Assembly: GCA_036362985.1 (NCBI GenBank)
Contig: JAYGXS010000009.1
Span: forward strand, 20,985,911-21,049,910
Length of the DNA stretch: 64,000 nucleotides
From: Ligula intestinalis
Taxonomy: Eukaryota > Platyhelminthes > Cestoda > Diphyllobothriidea > Diphyllobothriidae
Reading direction: 5' to 3'
Part shown: one piece after another, positions 10,086-21,745 of the stretch
Layout: each line of letters begins with the position of its first letter
How positions within the stretch are numbered: position 1 is the stretch's first letter
Position numbers and translations under genes: made by a program
The notes under the pieces: model-generated
The model's input: only the letters and a program-made list of their open reading frames with translations
Told to the model about the DNA's origin: nothing
The model's database searches: none

Positions 10086-10700
10086 TTATGGAAACAGGTC
10101 GGCTCCCAACTTCTGAATTTCCGTTTCCTCACACGTGAGGTAACGTGCTAAAAAGTGCTGATATGCCAATGTACGGCAATGCATATGACGGAGGCCTCGG
10201 AGCATAACACGGGGAGCCTTCGCAGCCATTATTACAGAGTGAAGAGGGTGACAGACCTCACTAAGGATGCGATCAGAAAATTGCATGATCGTTTTACAGT
10301 GTCGCTGTATTATAATATCAACTAAAAATATCGGAAACACCGGCAGCTGAAGAGAGCTTTAGGAAGATAAGTTTAAAAATGATCAGATCTTTTTAAAGTA
10401 CGACTGAAAAAAACTGGAGAGCAGTGAAGGATGAAGGAGAGAAGGCAGGCATCTATAAACCGCCAGATTAGGGCTTGCGGTTTGCGATATGAAAGCAGAT
10501 GACTGATATAATAGAAACGTTTACGAATTTTGATAATGAGGCCAGCAATGTTAATAGCAAATGGGATATTATAGGCCAGAGTAACACCAAGGTACCGGAA
10601 CGAAGATATATCAATGAGCAGAATGTCTGTGAGCAGCATAGAAAGGATTTTGAGATTAAGACCTAGGCAGCGGGATTAAAGCTTCTAGCTAGCGAGCTTT
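10086..10700 (-). mobile_element. non-LTR retrotransposon (CR1-like LINE) 3' fragment, broken
   Basis: Minus-strand frames 10373-10639 and 10086-10340 together match the end of a LINE reverse transcriptase and its C-terminal region. The first holds the conserved FRYLGV motif that follows the palm, then RKRFYYISHLL and a thumb-like segment ending in CSPVF. The second holds the post-RT part (RHCKTIMQFSDRI, HPLHSVI, RGLRHMHCRTLAYQ). The frames are separated by stops near 10340-10372, so the copy is a pseudogene truncated at its 5' side; the catalytic YADD box is not present. Clade assignment (CR1/jockey-like) is from the general pattern of the FxYLG region and is tentative. Confidence 0.7.
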
Positions 10701-10750
10701 ACGGTAGAATCTGTTAACCATACTTTAAAAAACCACTGCGAAATTGCTAT

Positions 10751-11430
10751 GCACTTCCTGCCCTAATCCCCGATCCCCGAATAAATTCAGTAATACTTCC
10801 GAAAAATTATAATTATATTTCAGGTTGTTGATAATTAACTAGAATATAAACCTTGTTTTCATTCAAATATATCTGGTAATGTAAAGAAACGATTATGTCA
10901 CTAAAGTACCTAGTAGGCGCGTCTAAACGAAACACTTTTCTGTTCCATATATGACCTCATACTATAATGAAACAGCTCTGGGTTATATTGTATACCCCAA
11001 GCTGCAGCAATAGGCATCCCTATACGCCCATAGGAGCCACTAATTGCACTGCTTAATCCATTGGTTAAGACAGTACTTTCCAAGCTGTTAGTTCATTAAA
11101 GAGAAACTAGTTTTGCATCGCAGACGGAAATTAAGCGCAAATATATATAAGCAGTGACAACCAATGGCCATTCCGTGGCACATAGATGGACCGTTAAATC
11201 CTCTATCCGAGCGGCCGAAAGGCTTATGCTAAAGCCAGTAGTTCGCTGTTTATAATTTAATTTAAACTTATCGAGAAGTGTCAAGGCTAATTAAGTTAAT
11301 CCTAACGGCCGCGATCTTCCATGTCCGGTTTCTTGGGAGATGGGAGAAGTCATGGGAAGGCCAGAGTAGTAGGAAATGTATATTCTGTATAGAAGAGAAT
11401 ATTTAGGAGGAAGTTGCCACTCGGTCTAGC
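10751..11430. other. no gene seen
   Basis: AT-rich sequence with no supported frame, repeat or RNA. Confidence 0.5.
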
Positions 11431-11590
11431 ATGGCATTGGATGACCAAGATTGCCACAACGAGACCTTGTCTGTGGCGTCTGGCGTTAGAAGGAGGGGGA
11501 GGGGTGAAGAACCGCTACAATCTATCCTTAAATCCCATTCAAGTGATCCTTTCTCTTTTGAGGAACAGGCGAAAGTGAAAATTAATATCG
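11431..11590 (+). CDS. putative first coding exon of an unrecognised gene
   Basis: An ATG at 11431 in the context TCTAGCATGGC opens a frame beginning MALDDQDCHNETLSVASG. It continues with a basic RRRGRGEE patch and a Ser-rich stretch (SILKSHSSDPFSFEEQ), and reaches a good splice donor, TCG then GTAAGG, at 11591. The open frame continues to 11868, but past the donor its composition looks less protein-like, so I end the exon at 11590 (160 nt, phase 1). No domain is recognisable, and the residues suggest a cytosolic, disordered N-terminus. I could not find a matching acceptor exon downstream; the following 5 kb is dominated by repeats. It could be a chance frame. Confidence 0.35.
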
Positions 11591-11868
11591 GTAAGGAAAA
11601 TAACGAACGAAATGCCTACTTATGGCTTGTTGGTCTTCGTCAGAAAATAGTGGCTCAGCTCAGTACATTAGAATTGACCTCAATTATAGTTTTAATTGAG
11701 TATTTGGATTTACCACACGACATTTTCTGTCAGGGAAACATGCGATGTTGTCCGTGGTTGGATTATTCAAGGTCACGAAGAAGCGGTATTTATCGGTTTA
11801 TCTTCTTTGCCGTAAGTGTAGTTTTATCTTACCCTGGAGTTCTAAGCAGGATATGCCATAGTAACTAG

Positions 11869-12690
11869 GAGCCTGTTATCAGATTCAGTAGCGAAAAAGG
11901 ACTAGAATTTCCAGTCGATGAAGGAAAATTTTCCACTCACATAGAAAGTAGGCCAAGGGTTGGAAATATGATTTTTTAGATAGACGGCTGTGTCATTGAT
12001 TTGATCCAGATTTGTTTCCAACTCAGTGAGTAGTTATTACTATAAATTCCTGCCAATCGGTAACCGATTTCATGAAATTGTTACGGGAATGCAGACGAAT
12101 TTTTTTCAGTAGGATTGATGACTAAGGTGAATTTGTGCTATTGATTGGCAGGATAATTCAGATGCATAAGGATATCGGCTTTTTAAGGCAGTTGTTTCCA
12201 ATCGCCTGTAAAATGAATACTCGAAACGAAAAGACTTCAAAAAATGGTATATCTTTTTTCCATTTTTATGCACATAGCAATTAAAATATAGCTCATAACA
12301 ACCTGCAAGAACTTATTCTGTTAGGACTCCATTTGGTAGCAACTCACATCTGATACCTTAAAAGCAACACTCATAAACGAACAGATACGACATCACGTGA
12401 ATGAACACTGCCTGGCCATAAAAGTTTCCTAATTAGGGAATTACCTAAATTAGAAATATTACATTCTTTCAACAAGAAAAGGTACAAAACCTGCTCTTGT
12501 AAATACGTTCTACATTTTATTTTTGTAGTTATAAGGTCGTCGAAAATAAATAGAAAAAGACCGTAATACGTTGATAGACATCTGTTCTTCCAGTGCTGAT
12601 ATTTCAGGCCGCAAGAAAACGTACATTCAAAAGCCAACATCCCAACATGCCGGAAATATCTTCCTGATCAAAAATGCAGCACAAAGATGT
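11869..12690. other. no gene seen
   Basis: AT-rich sequence. The frames at 12371-12640 and 12571-12861 are not conserved in composition, and the second runs into the MITE at 12691. Confidence 0.5.
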
Positions 12691-13646
12691 ACAGTAGTCG
12701 CCAAAGAGCACGCAACATGTCGACATATGCGAAAGATTGATACTCTTTCGCTAATCGGCATTGACTCAGGTTGTGATACTGATTATCATGTAATCTATTC
12801 TTATGTCATTTTTGTCATTATAAGATCCGGGCTTTTTAACGAGCTTCGTTATGACCACTAGCAAAACGTATCTACTGCAAAATGGCTACTTAAGTAGAAT
12901 GCCTTTTTATCATTTATTTTGACAGCCTTTAAAAATTCAAATACATTTAATAGAAAAAAATGTATGAAAAATTGTTCCTTGTACTTGTTTGATAGCAAAT
13001 TACGCCTTCGTTAAATTCTATCCTCAAAGAAAGGGCGTCTTTCAGTTTTAAAAAAAGTTGCTAATTATGAGCATTTTTACAACTGTGGAGTGTTTATTCA
13101 TAATACACCGTATTCGTCAATTTATTAATGCTGCCTTTACTGCATAAGATATTTTCCAAATTAATTTCAATATTTTATGATTACTGTGTGACTCTTTCCT
13201 CAAACTGTAGGCGAAAAGGTACTTTTGCCCAAGCAGGCTATACACAGTGTGCAGTTTTAAACCTTAAATTCGAGTGTAGCAGTCACTAGGCTAGAAAATT
13301 ATTTGGAAATAGAGAAAAATTTTTAAAACCGAAAGATACTCTTCTTTGAGGATAAAATTTAACGAAAGCGTAATTTGCTATCAAACAAGTGCAATAAATA
13401 ATTTTCTAGTGCATGTTTTCCATAAAATATATTTGAATTTGAAAAGGCAGCCAAAATAAATGATAAAAGCCATACTACTTAAGTAGTCAGTTTTTAAAAT
13501 AGATACGTTTTGGTAGTGGTCAGAACGAAGCTAGTTAAAAAGTCCGCATACTATCATGTCTGAAGTAATCGCAGAATAGGCTACACGATAATCAGTATCA
13601 CAAACTGAGTCAATGCCGATTAGCGAAAGAGTATCAATCTTTCGCA
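12691..13646. mobile_element. long-inverted-repeat MITE (copy M1)
   Basis: The left arm from about 12691 to 13080 is repeated in inverted orientation at about 13260-13646. Both arms contain GCGAAAGATTGATACTCTTT, the GTGATACTGATTATC region and TTGATAGCAAATTACGC. The left end shows TA then CAGTAGTCGCC, and the right arm seems to lack the last 30 or so bases. The central 180 bp is unique and non-coding. A relative is M2 (47435-48421), whose centre is in the opposite orientation; a right half lies at 43590-43795 and a piece at about 18900-19080. The termini suggest a Tc1/mariner-type parent. Confidence 0.75.
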
Positions 13647-14251
13647 CTAGTTAACAACTACTTTTCCTTCTCCGAAGGCAATTTTTAAGATGGAGCAAAA
13701 ACAGGCCACTATCGGTTAATAGTATGCATTGGTCGAACTGTGGTATGTTTCCATGAGTTATTAGTTATTTCCGTGTGCGTATGTGTGCCCAGGTATACGG
13801 TGTCTGTCATGTTATATCAGATATTCCACCCAGCCTTATCCTTGGTGAGAAGGGGATCGGAGATACGCTGAGGTCGATCGTCACATGATTTTAGGCACAA
13901 CACTAACGGTTTTTTAAAAGACTGCATAGTACGCAAAAGAATTAAAAGAATGCGTCAATCAAAAAATCGTTGAATCACTGGGAGTGATAAAAGGCCAAAT
14001 TCTAGTGTCTTCTTCTTTCTGGATGGTATCCGGATATCAGGAAAAAGCAAGCGTAGGGCTCAGTAGGATACTGGAGGAAAATATGTTAAAATAACTGCAT
14101 ATGATAAAACGACGTAGAACTGGCACGGATAAAACGCAGTTGGAGATATAATTAACGGCATGATAAGTAGAAACCAGTGTAACGACCTTTTATTCGAATC
14201 TGGTTATTTAAATCATATACAACAACAAAAATAATATGCAAAACCATAATT
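13647..14251. other. no gene seen
   Basis: No supported frame, RNA or repeat. Confidence 0.5.
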
Positions 14252-14545
14252 AAGTCAGCCTAGTAGTCATTCTGGTGGATTATAGATGATTGCTTAGGAA
14301 ATCCTGCATGGGCAGTCAGCATGCTGTTCCGTATTGCTGGATTCCATACGAGCGGTAAAAGTGGGCAGGTAACATCGATCCAAGCGTGATTAAACTCACG
14401 GTGCTAGGCGTGACATATGTAGCTCAACTGGTAAAGCATTTGCTTCGCGTAAAGGCCCTCCCTTATACGCGGGTTCAAGTCCCACCGAGCGCCGCGAGTT
14501 TTTTCACATTTGGGTCAATCAAATTCGGCAAATCTGCCACAATTT
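14252..14545 (+). repeat. SINE-1 copy, nearly full length (plus orientation)
   Basis: The order is: a 5' leader starting AGTCAGCCTAGTAGTCAT, then TGGATTCCATACGAGCGGTA, the block AACATCGATCCAAG, a tRNA-like head with an A box (TAGCTCAACTGGTAAAGC) and a B box (GGGTTCAAGTCCC), then a T-run and the tail TTGGGTCAATCAAATTCGGC. The leader aligns closely with the minus copy at 31887-32155, which fixes the element's 5' end near 14252. The B box is canonical for a pol III internal promoter, so transcription is possible. Confidence 0.8.
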
Positions 14546-15145
14546 CTAAATAGATGAGAAGTTGATCATTTGAAGTATCCACACGTATCTATAAAAATAA
14601 TGACCAGCTGCGCGACTCGAATGATCACTTGTCAAACAGCACGCTATGATAGGCTTTAAAAGGTCAGCATTCACGCAGATACTGGATTAATTTCCCAACT
14701 CACACTGAATATTACATGTAAATGAATTGCTCAATTACTCTGCTCGACCATGCGCTCGAGTTCGTCCGTGAAAATTTGCATCTGAAGATTTTTCTACCGT
14801 AAGAAACGGTCTTCTAACCGGAGAGAAGGAAGCAACTCCGCTGAAACATTGTTTAAGGGTTTCTCGGAATGGCCGACAGGTGCCCTTGGGGACAAAAGCA
14901 AAAGTCCCCGTCCCAGGACCTACATGAAAAGAAGTAAGCGCCTTCGCTGGGTCAAGAACTCGAACTCGCAGAACTTTTCAGATTCCAGCTGGAGTCCATT
15001 TTCAGAGGCAGTATCCGATAAGAAGGTATTCGTCTGATTAGCCTTACACCAACTGCGCTTACCTGATACCGTGTCTGAACATGCATTAGAGCTGGAAGCT
15101 GAAATTTCAGACAAATACATTTCTTGTCCAGGCGATCGCATATCC
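14546..15145. other. open frames on both strands but nothing firm
   Basis: Between 14849 and 15141 both strands have open frames. A minus-strand donor-like site, CAG then GTAAGC, lies near 15060. No domain or partner exon was found. Confidence 0.4.
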
Positions 15146-15475
15146 AGGCTTTTGAAATCAAGCCGCCATTTCTTTCACTGCTCCATTCGCATGTAAATTT
15201 TCTTATTTTTGCATCGGTCGGCCCACTACACCCAGTAGAAACTGATTTTTACACTCATTGGTTATTTGAACTACAGCAGTGCACAACCCTAGCAGCCATT
15301 TAGAGGAAGTTCAATTTGGCTTACATTTTACACCATATTCAAGGACATTTCTCCACGATGTCTACAACTGCAATATTTGGCAATTATGCATTGCTTGTAG
15401 TTCTCCAGTGTTCTATGGTTTCTGTGCCATATTTTCTTCATGGAGGATGTTTTTGCTGAAAAGCATAGCATGATG
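15146..15475 (+). repeat. dispersed repeat R2, copy 1
   Basis: Shares the order of conserved words with 42897-43264 and 59266-59645: GCTTTTGAAATYAAGC, then CCATT, CTCCATTCG, a middle part with CCACGATGTC, and GGAGGA-TTTT near the end. The copies are strongly diverged, so this is an old family of about 350 bp. No coding frame is shared, and its class is unknown. Confidence 0.6.
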
Positions 15476-15502
15476 TTTTCAACATAAAGCATGTCTCTTC
15501 TC

Positions 15503-15575
15503 AGGTATGACAGGCTGATGACGTCTAACAAGTCAGAAATAGCCATTCCGGTCTCCCTTTGCTTTGTCAGATGCA
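15503..15575 (+). repeat. SINE-2 3' fragment
   Basis: Contains the SINE-2 body GGCTGATGA followed by CAGAAATAGCCATTCCGGTC and CTTTGTC. The tRNA-like head is absent. Confidence 0.6.
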
Positions 15576-15829
15576 TTTCCGAATACTAGCCATTCAGCTT
15601 TGTTGGCTTGCTCTTCTTGGTACAGGAAGCTAAGAGCTGCATTGTGAGCAAGGGATATCTGCCTAGCGTGAACTAACGCATAAATTCAGAAGACAGTACC
15701 CAGTCAAGGAAGGAAGATAATTTTCAGCATTGATCGAAAAAACTTTGCTCACGGTCTACTGATAACATATAGTAGAAGGGAACGTAGGTACAGTAAGGTC
15801 CTTTTTATTCTTAGCTCGACAACGGTTAG

Positions 15830-16263
15830 TCTGTCGTCGCTCTGCCCACCACAGTTGGTGAGCTAGACTTCGATTGGTCCGCAAAACCTGAAACAAGAGA
15901 GCGGCAACTCGGGCACGTTGCCACGCCCCTTTTCTCCCAAAACGGCTCCCTCATTCTGTCATTACAATGGCCCTTCCTCCCATCCAGTCCACTTGCATTA
16001 TCGCTCTGTGGATCCAGAGGTGATTGGCCCCTGGCATCCGGCTTGGTGAGCAAAGACGAGAATGGATGGCAGAGAATGGCCCGCAGAGAGAGACTAAACG
16101 CGTGCTAGAACGGGGTCTTGCACGCACAACTCAGCCCTCAGCCAATCAGATCTTTGCGGCGGCAGCCCTCGGGGGGGAGGGGGGGGAATTCGCTCCCCCC
16201 GCCCACACAGTTGGAAGCAGTCGGTGGCCGCGACCTCGCCCTCATTCTTCTGCTGCTGCGGTG
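15830..16263 (+). promoter_or_regulatory. SINHCAF: GC-rich 5' flank and leader of the SINHCAF gene
   Basis: The 430 bases before the start codon are markedly more GC-rich than the surrounding DNA and include a G-run at about 16169-16187. There is no clear TATA box. A promoter/CpG-rich leader is inferred from position and composition only. The upstream in-frame ATG at 16024 would add 80 residues with no resemblance to the family, so it is not used. Confidence 0.4.
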
Positions 16264-16503
16264 ATGGTCGCTCGCATGCTGTTCCGTGCACCCGATGGCT
16301 GCTGTATTTGCGGCACCAAATCCTCTTCTTCGCGTTTCATCCGCAGCGATCGGTACTCCTGCCATTTTGCGGCCTGTTTTGGATCGCAAGCAGCCACGCG
16401 CTGCGGAATGCTCTGCAATGCCTGTGTCCTGCAAATCAAGCGCTGTCTCAAAAGGGCTCCAGGACCTGCTGATACAGCCACGGGCCGCTGGGAGGCGACA
16501 CAC
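16264..16503 (+). CDS. SINHCAF: SINHCAF/FAM60A homologue, exon 1 (zinc-binding N-terminus)
   Basis: The 80 codons begin MVARMLFRAPDGCCIC. The block G12-C16, KSSSSRF (19-25), CFG (38-40) and CNACVLQIKR (51-60) matches, in order and spacing, the N-terminal domain of FAM60A/SINHCAF. That protein is a subunit of the Sin3-HDAC co-repressor and acts in the nucleus on chromatin. The cysteines (13, 14, 16, 33, 38, 51, 54) look like a GATA-like zinc site. The exon ends after GCGACACAC at a consensus donor, GTGAGT (16504), in phase 0. Joined to the acceptor at 20548 the protein reads ...WEATH then VLDCRR, which fits the family's HVVDAR segment exactly at the junction. ATG 16264 is chosen over 16276 because it is the first ATG giving the family's leader length; either is possible. 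Confidence 0.88.
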
Positions 16504-19500
16504 GTGAGTACCCTGTGGCCATCAATTATCGTTATGTTTATTGGTTTTGTCCAACTTCCCCTCACCGAAAAGCAACCACATGCCGCTAATAAAACCAAAA
16601 CTAAAGTAAAATAAAACGAAATTACTGCGTAAACTGGATGAATTTGTTCATTACCCTGAGCTTCCAAACTCTTACAGGAGTCCATCGTCAGAGATAAAAA
16701 CGGCAACATCAACAAGGGGTTAATTATAGTGATTGTACACCAATCAACTGTCAGGAGTCGCTGGGGTGTAAGGAGGTAGGAAGCAACCATGAAGAAAGGA
16801 GGGCAGGTGGGCAATTATGGAGGTATAAGTTAATTAGTTGTCAGTGATGTCAAGGTTCTTCAAGGCGTCTGCAACGAAAATGGGAGTTGTAAAGAAGGAT
16901 GTGGGGCAGGTAACTGTGACGGACGTCGGGGCGCGACGGATAGTGACTGCGCAAGGCTCTGTAAGCCGGCGCCAACGCGATGGACTCCTGTAGGAGTTGG
17001 AAAGCTCAGGATAACAACCAAATCGATCGATGGTCGATATTCCTTCTTCCTTATCCATGCAAATACCTTAAATGCGAACATTTTCCTGCATTCATTCACA
17101 TGCTAAGCTAAAATTATCTCAACTGAAAACTAAACTAAAGAAGAACTAAACAAAACGAACAAAACTAAAATTAACTAAACTAAAGTCAATTAACCAAACT
17201 GAAAACTAAACTGAACAAGTTAGTTATGCCAAGTAAACTGCAGCGTTGCTCATAGGAAATCCTCCACAGCATTTTTTTAGTAACGTCCCTTCCATGGTTT
17301 ATTAACTCATCTGAAAAATTACACATCGCAGTACGATTTCGTTAGTTATACATGCAGCATGACATCTGATGGTGAACCGCATAATAATTCATTCGTAATC
17401 CTCCTAAGGATTCCTTCCAGTTTTGCCTTTACCCTGTGGAAATCCGGATTCCTCTCCAAGGGGGGTAAATGGCGCGTAGGCTTAATTGTTAGGATGGCCT
17501 TCTTGTCAAAGCATATTGGGAAGTGAATGCAAAAATCGATTCCTCTCTCCATCTATTTGCGCTAGGTTATGGCCAGGATTATAGCTTAATTGTCTGTTAC
17601 TGGTCGTCGTAGCAAACCAAAGACTAAAATTTTGCTCCCTCGTGTTAGGGGTTTCTTTTAAATTGCTTTTGGAGAATGTTTGTTTGCTCAACGGAAGTGA
17701 GACAGAGAAAGAAAAGACAGTAGCAGACGCGGAACCAGCTGCAGAGAGAACTTTAGGTGCAAGGGGGAGGACGACTGGTGACAGAACTTGGCTACCCGAA
17801 CTGATGCCTCCTTCGGAGGGGAGGGGAGACGAGAACGACCTCCCTCCAGGAGCTCTCATCGTAAACCACCCGCTGTGACTCGGAGCAATCCGGACACTGC
17901 GAACCAATCTGCCGCCTACTGGGCATCTCACAGTAACTATTTCTCCCACCACCACCCCCCACCCCTGTTGACAACCCTGATTATAGTTCTACCTTGGGCT
18001 AATCCTGTGTGGTTGCCAGGTGGGTCGAGTCTTAAGGAAACTTTAACTTTAATAATAAGATTACGGCTCGAACCAGTGTCCGCCTCATTATACAGTCAGC
18101 GAGATAATTCCTTCTCACGAAATGTCAATTGCGATTAAGATCAGCTCATGGAAGACTGTGCGACACAGCGGACCTCGTTGCGAAAAAATCATAGCAAAGC
18201 GTGGGACCTGTGAAAATTGTAAACTCTAGAGGCAACAATGATAAGCAATTGCATTCATAGGTTGCAGCAACTCGTCAGTACTCCCCTAGATTCACATGAT
18301 TTGACTGCAGTCTCTTCCATCCGGCAATGCAAATAGGTATAATTCTGCAGCAGTTTTCATCACAGAGGTTTCTTTTTACAAATCAGGTCATTTAAATTTT
18401 AATCGGGTACGCTAATTGGGAGAAGCTGGACATGCTACTGTTGGCAATGCAATCAGTGTACCCTAGTAGCTGCAATATGTAGTAACACTGCCACTATTAT
18501 TACCCTTACTAATACTGGTAATACTGGTAACCTCATTACTACTACCGTTACTATTAGCACGATAATAATAATAATAATCATTGCCACTGCTTCAGTCGAT
18601 GTGCTGTCCTATGAAGTGTTAACCGAAGAGCTAAAAGGTAGTTTCGATTATAAAACATCACTTAACTAGGATTTTAGCGTCAAATATTGTCAGAAATAAC
18701 CCTGAGGTATTTCAAGCACGTTAAGATACCGTTTCGGTTGTCTACAAAGACCTCACTCTAGATAAGTGATGGTGCGGGTGTTAGAAATGTTCCCATTGAT
18801 TTCTGATGCCCTTGCCAGTTTAAATACATGTCCAAGTGCGCATGTATTTAACTCTTCTTTTTTTTATATTTTTCCATCAGCTTACGTCTTCTTCATCTGT
18901 TGTGCTCAAAAACGGCGTCTTTCAGTTTAAAAACGATCGTTATTCCCAAATAATTTTGCACACGCCCTATTGTTACAAACTGCAATGTGTACATTTTCCG
19001 TAATGGAAATCATACATTTATTAGAAGGGTGTCATAGAGGATGTACAGTTCTTTTTAGTGGATTTTAACTATGGTAAATATTTTTACAAGCAGCATTGAT
19101 ATGTGAAATTATACGGTCATTCATGAATGGACACATCAAAGTCTTTAATAATCTCAAAACAAGAACCTGCTATAAATCCGAAAATTCGAAGAAAGCACAA
19201 GTCTGCCAAACTAATAAAATGAATGCTATTTTTAAGCAGGCTGTGCAAAATATATTTGCGTCTATTTACAAGAGTACAGGATATAGATAATAAGGAGAAA
19301 ATGCATAATACCTATGCAGTCGTTTTTTAATAATATGTAATTTATGTGGGTGACTGATGTGATTGACATATTTGGGTATTATGCTGCGGGCTAATTACTA
19401 TCCTGACCTTAATTATGTAATCTTTCTTGATTGTAGAAAAACATTTTAGATTTGCGATCAAAATCTCCTGAGACGGCACATCTACTGTAATATTATCTTT

Positions 19501-20547
19501 CAGCACTAATTTTAATGGCCCCACTGTTAATAATACTACCACTAGTAGTACTGCCACTATCCACAATCTCAGCACCACTTTTGAAGACATATTGCAGATT
19601 TTTTAGTCCACTCCTCTTTCTTCTGATATTGCAGATTATTGCCGCAATTAGTGGTGAACATCTCAGTACGAGACTTTCTGCGTAGAAGACAGAAGAGAAT
19701 GCAAAAATGCAATAGTATTCGTCTTAGCTTTCGCACTCTTACGGCAGTTCAGCTTCAGAACTTGTGGAAGAAATACAAGGCGCGAATAGTTTTCACAGCC
19801 TGAAAATCTAGGGAATGGCCGTGAGAGGGAGAGGGGCAAACAAATATGCCTGTTTCTGGAGTTGTTTTTGAAGGGGGTTGAGCAAAGAGCAGTTGTCATC
19901 CTGGCCGTCTGTACAGGGCAGCCGATCATTGAAACGAGGAAAAGACAACGATTTGCTTTCGGGTTGGACACGGAAATGCACGCCCTTCGTAGTTTAGGTG
20001 GCCTTGTGTCAAGTTTCTGGGGAAGCCATTCAAATTTCCTAATTTGCAACCTATCACCTGCCTTCATAAACTTAACTCTGCCCTCACCACCACGCTTAAC
20101 CGCCTGGAATTTATCACCGGGCTACCTGTGTTACAGGCGGACTACTTACGACCTTGTTATACCGAAGTTGGAAGTTTCAATGACGAAGTTGTTAACGCAC
20201 ATGACTCTTCTCCCAAAATGAATTAGGTTACTTACTTAGACCTTGACCGGCTTAAGATCTTAAGTCCTAGAATCTTCACAGCTTCTAGCACAGTCGGCGC
20301 CACCAAACAGTACCCCAGCTCTCACTTTTTCGACCGAACACTAATCATTTTGGCCAAAAAATTAATGATATCAGTAATCGTATCTTTTATCCAGTTCTTT
20401 CCTAGCAACTGCATTTTCATAACATGTTTGGGTTTCATATGAAGCGAAAAGGGACGCTTAGTTAGCAGGTTTTGCTCATAAGTGACTGCTTGCCCTTATG
20501 TCTAAAATGACAACAGTCTAAATAAACACCGATTTGTACGTCTGCAG
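16504..20547 (+). other. SINHCAF: SINHCAF intron 1 (4044 bp)
   Basis: The donor GTGAGT is at 16504, and the acceptor TCTGCAG ends at 20547 after a T-containing stretch. The intron holds a TAAAC-type tract (about 17110-17230), a GC-rich island of unknown meaning (17640-17960), triplet-like runs (18480-18580, including (ATA)n at 18563-18578), and a piece of the M1/M2 MITE family at about 18900-19080 (GGCGTCTTTCAGTTT). Frames inside it have no family signature. Confidence 0.75.
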
Positions 20548-21038
20548 GTGCTTGACTGTCGTCGATGTCCGGGAACCCGCAATGTTCGCTCAACGGCTCG
20601 TCTTCGAAGAAGACAATCGGCGGATGAGGAGGATGAAGAATTTACTATGTCTTATCGACAACAACGTCAACGTGAACGAGAAGAATTCAAACATTCAGCT
20701 TCCTCCACTGACGAAAATTCAAGGTCTCCTCTGAAACCCTATAGCAGTTACGAAAGACAGGCAACCTCTCACTCACCCGGGCCTTTTCAATTATCTCCGT
20801 TCTTTTTGCCGTCATCAACGGCACCGTCTGTTTCATCGTCGCCAACATCGTCAGTGTCTTCGCAATCACGAGGTTCTTCACCATTTGAGGGAACACAGAA
20901 CCATGTAATTGGGATTGATAATCAGCAAAGCTTACGAGTGTGGGAGAAACCGGTTAGGCTAGGTCGCAAGATACTATCACCGGTTAAATCACCCAGTGAG
21001 GGGGAAATGCTCGGACTCATGCAAGAAATAAGACAAAG
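20548..21038 (+). CDS. SINHCAF: SINHCAF/FAM60A homologue, exon 2 (disordered middle)
   Basis: It follows acceptor TCTGCAG in phase 0 and begins VLDCRRCPGTRN, matching the family's VVDARAGP region just after the zinc domain. The next stretch is Arg/Glu-rich (RRRQSADEEDEEF, RQQRQREREEF) and then Ser/Pro-rich. It ends near VWEKPVRLGRKILSPVKSP and GEMLGLMQEIRQR. The conserved C-terminal block of the family (aromatic/CCG-type motif) is missing, so at least one more exon is expected; I did not find it downstream, and it may lie past intronic repeats or outside the window. The best donor is AAAG then GCAAGT at 21039, a classic GC-type site (phase 2). A weaker GT donor four bases later (21043, phase 0) is the alternative end. 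Confidence 0.8.
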
Positions 21039-21707
21039 GCAAGTACCAATTATTAACTTAAACTTACTTACTGTTTTAATAGCTACTGAAGTTAACAGAG
21101 TAACATCTGCATATTATACCTTTATAACGTAGATCATTTGCGTTGTAGAGACGACCAGGAGTACTTCGTTGACATGCGCGTAGTACACATGTTACTACAA
21201 CAGCAAATGCGACAAGCCAAGAAACTGTCGATCGGAAGGGCAATTGAAAACTAACAAACGCATTACAGTTCTCGAGGAATGGCTGACTTAAATTGCATCA
21301 CACATCGCTACTACCAGTCTTTTCACATTGTACATTTTACATGTGCGAGGCCATAACGGCTTGTGCTTAGGAGCCCACATTGAACTTGATATTTTCAGTC
21401 CCTTCTGCCACACTACTCATCCTTTTTTATCATCGTCTATTTTGCCCTCCTTGGAAACAACTCCTTCTGAACACATTCCGAAGCCTAAAAAATCCTCAAA
21501 CATTCCCGTTTTGGCAGCAATAATCGTGTCTGTGCAATACCAAAACAATCGGTGGCCCTGTACTTTTTACTCAATACTTTTAATCTATCCAGTTTCACTG
21601 GAAGTCGACTGTAAGACAACTTTTACTTCTAGATTTCTTCTGAATTTCTGTAAAACAATAAAATTTGCTTCAATAACTGCTAATTTTTTTTTATGCACAA
21701 TACCCCA
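21039..21707 (+). other. probable SINHCAF intron 2 sequence, no exon seen
   Basis: The frame at 21328-21891 runs into the PLE and shows no conserved block. Nothing else was recognised. Confidence 0.4.
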
Positions 21708-21745
21708 AAGAAGAGGAAGAAGAAGGTACGAGGACATGGACCGAC

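Noticed and set aside
14920..15141. Minus-strand frame with a donor-like CAG/GTAAGC
   Set aside because: The only acceptor nearby would leave an intron of under 30 bases, and the frame abuts the R2 repeat. No domain.
16242..16814. Minus-strand frame of 190 codons
   Set aside because: It is antisense to SINHCAF exon 1, whose plus-strand frame matches a known family.
17506..18138. Overlapping frames of 116-149 codons on both strands
   Set aside because: They lie in the SINHCAF intron in a GC-rich patch. Both strands are open, which reflects composition; no family match.
19342..19590. Minus-strand frame starting with a membrane-like helix
   Set aside because: The hydrophobic run comes from a degenerate triplet repeat near 19525-19560; no family, and it lies in an intron.
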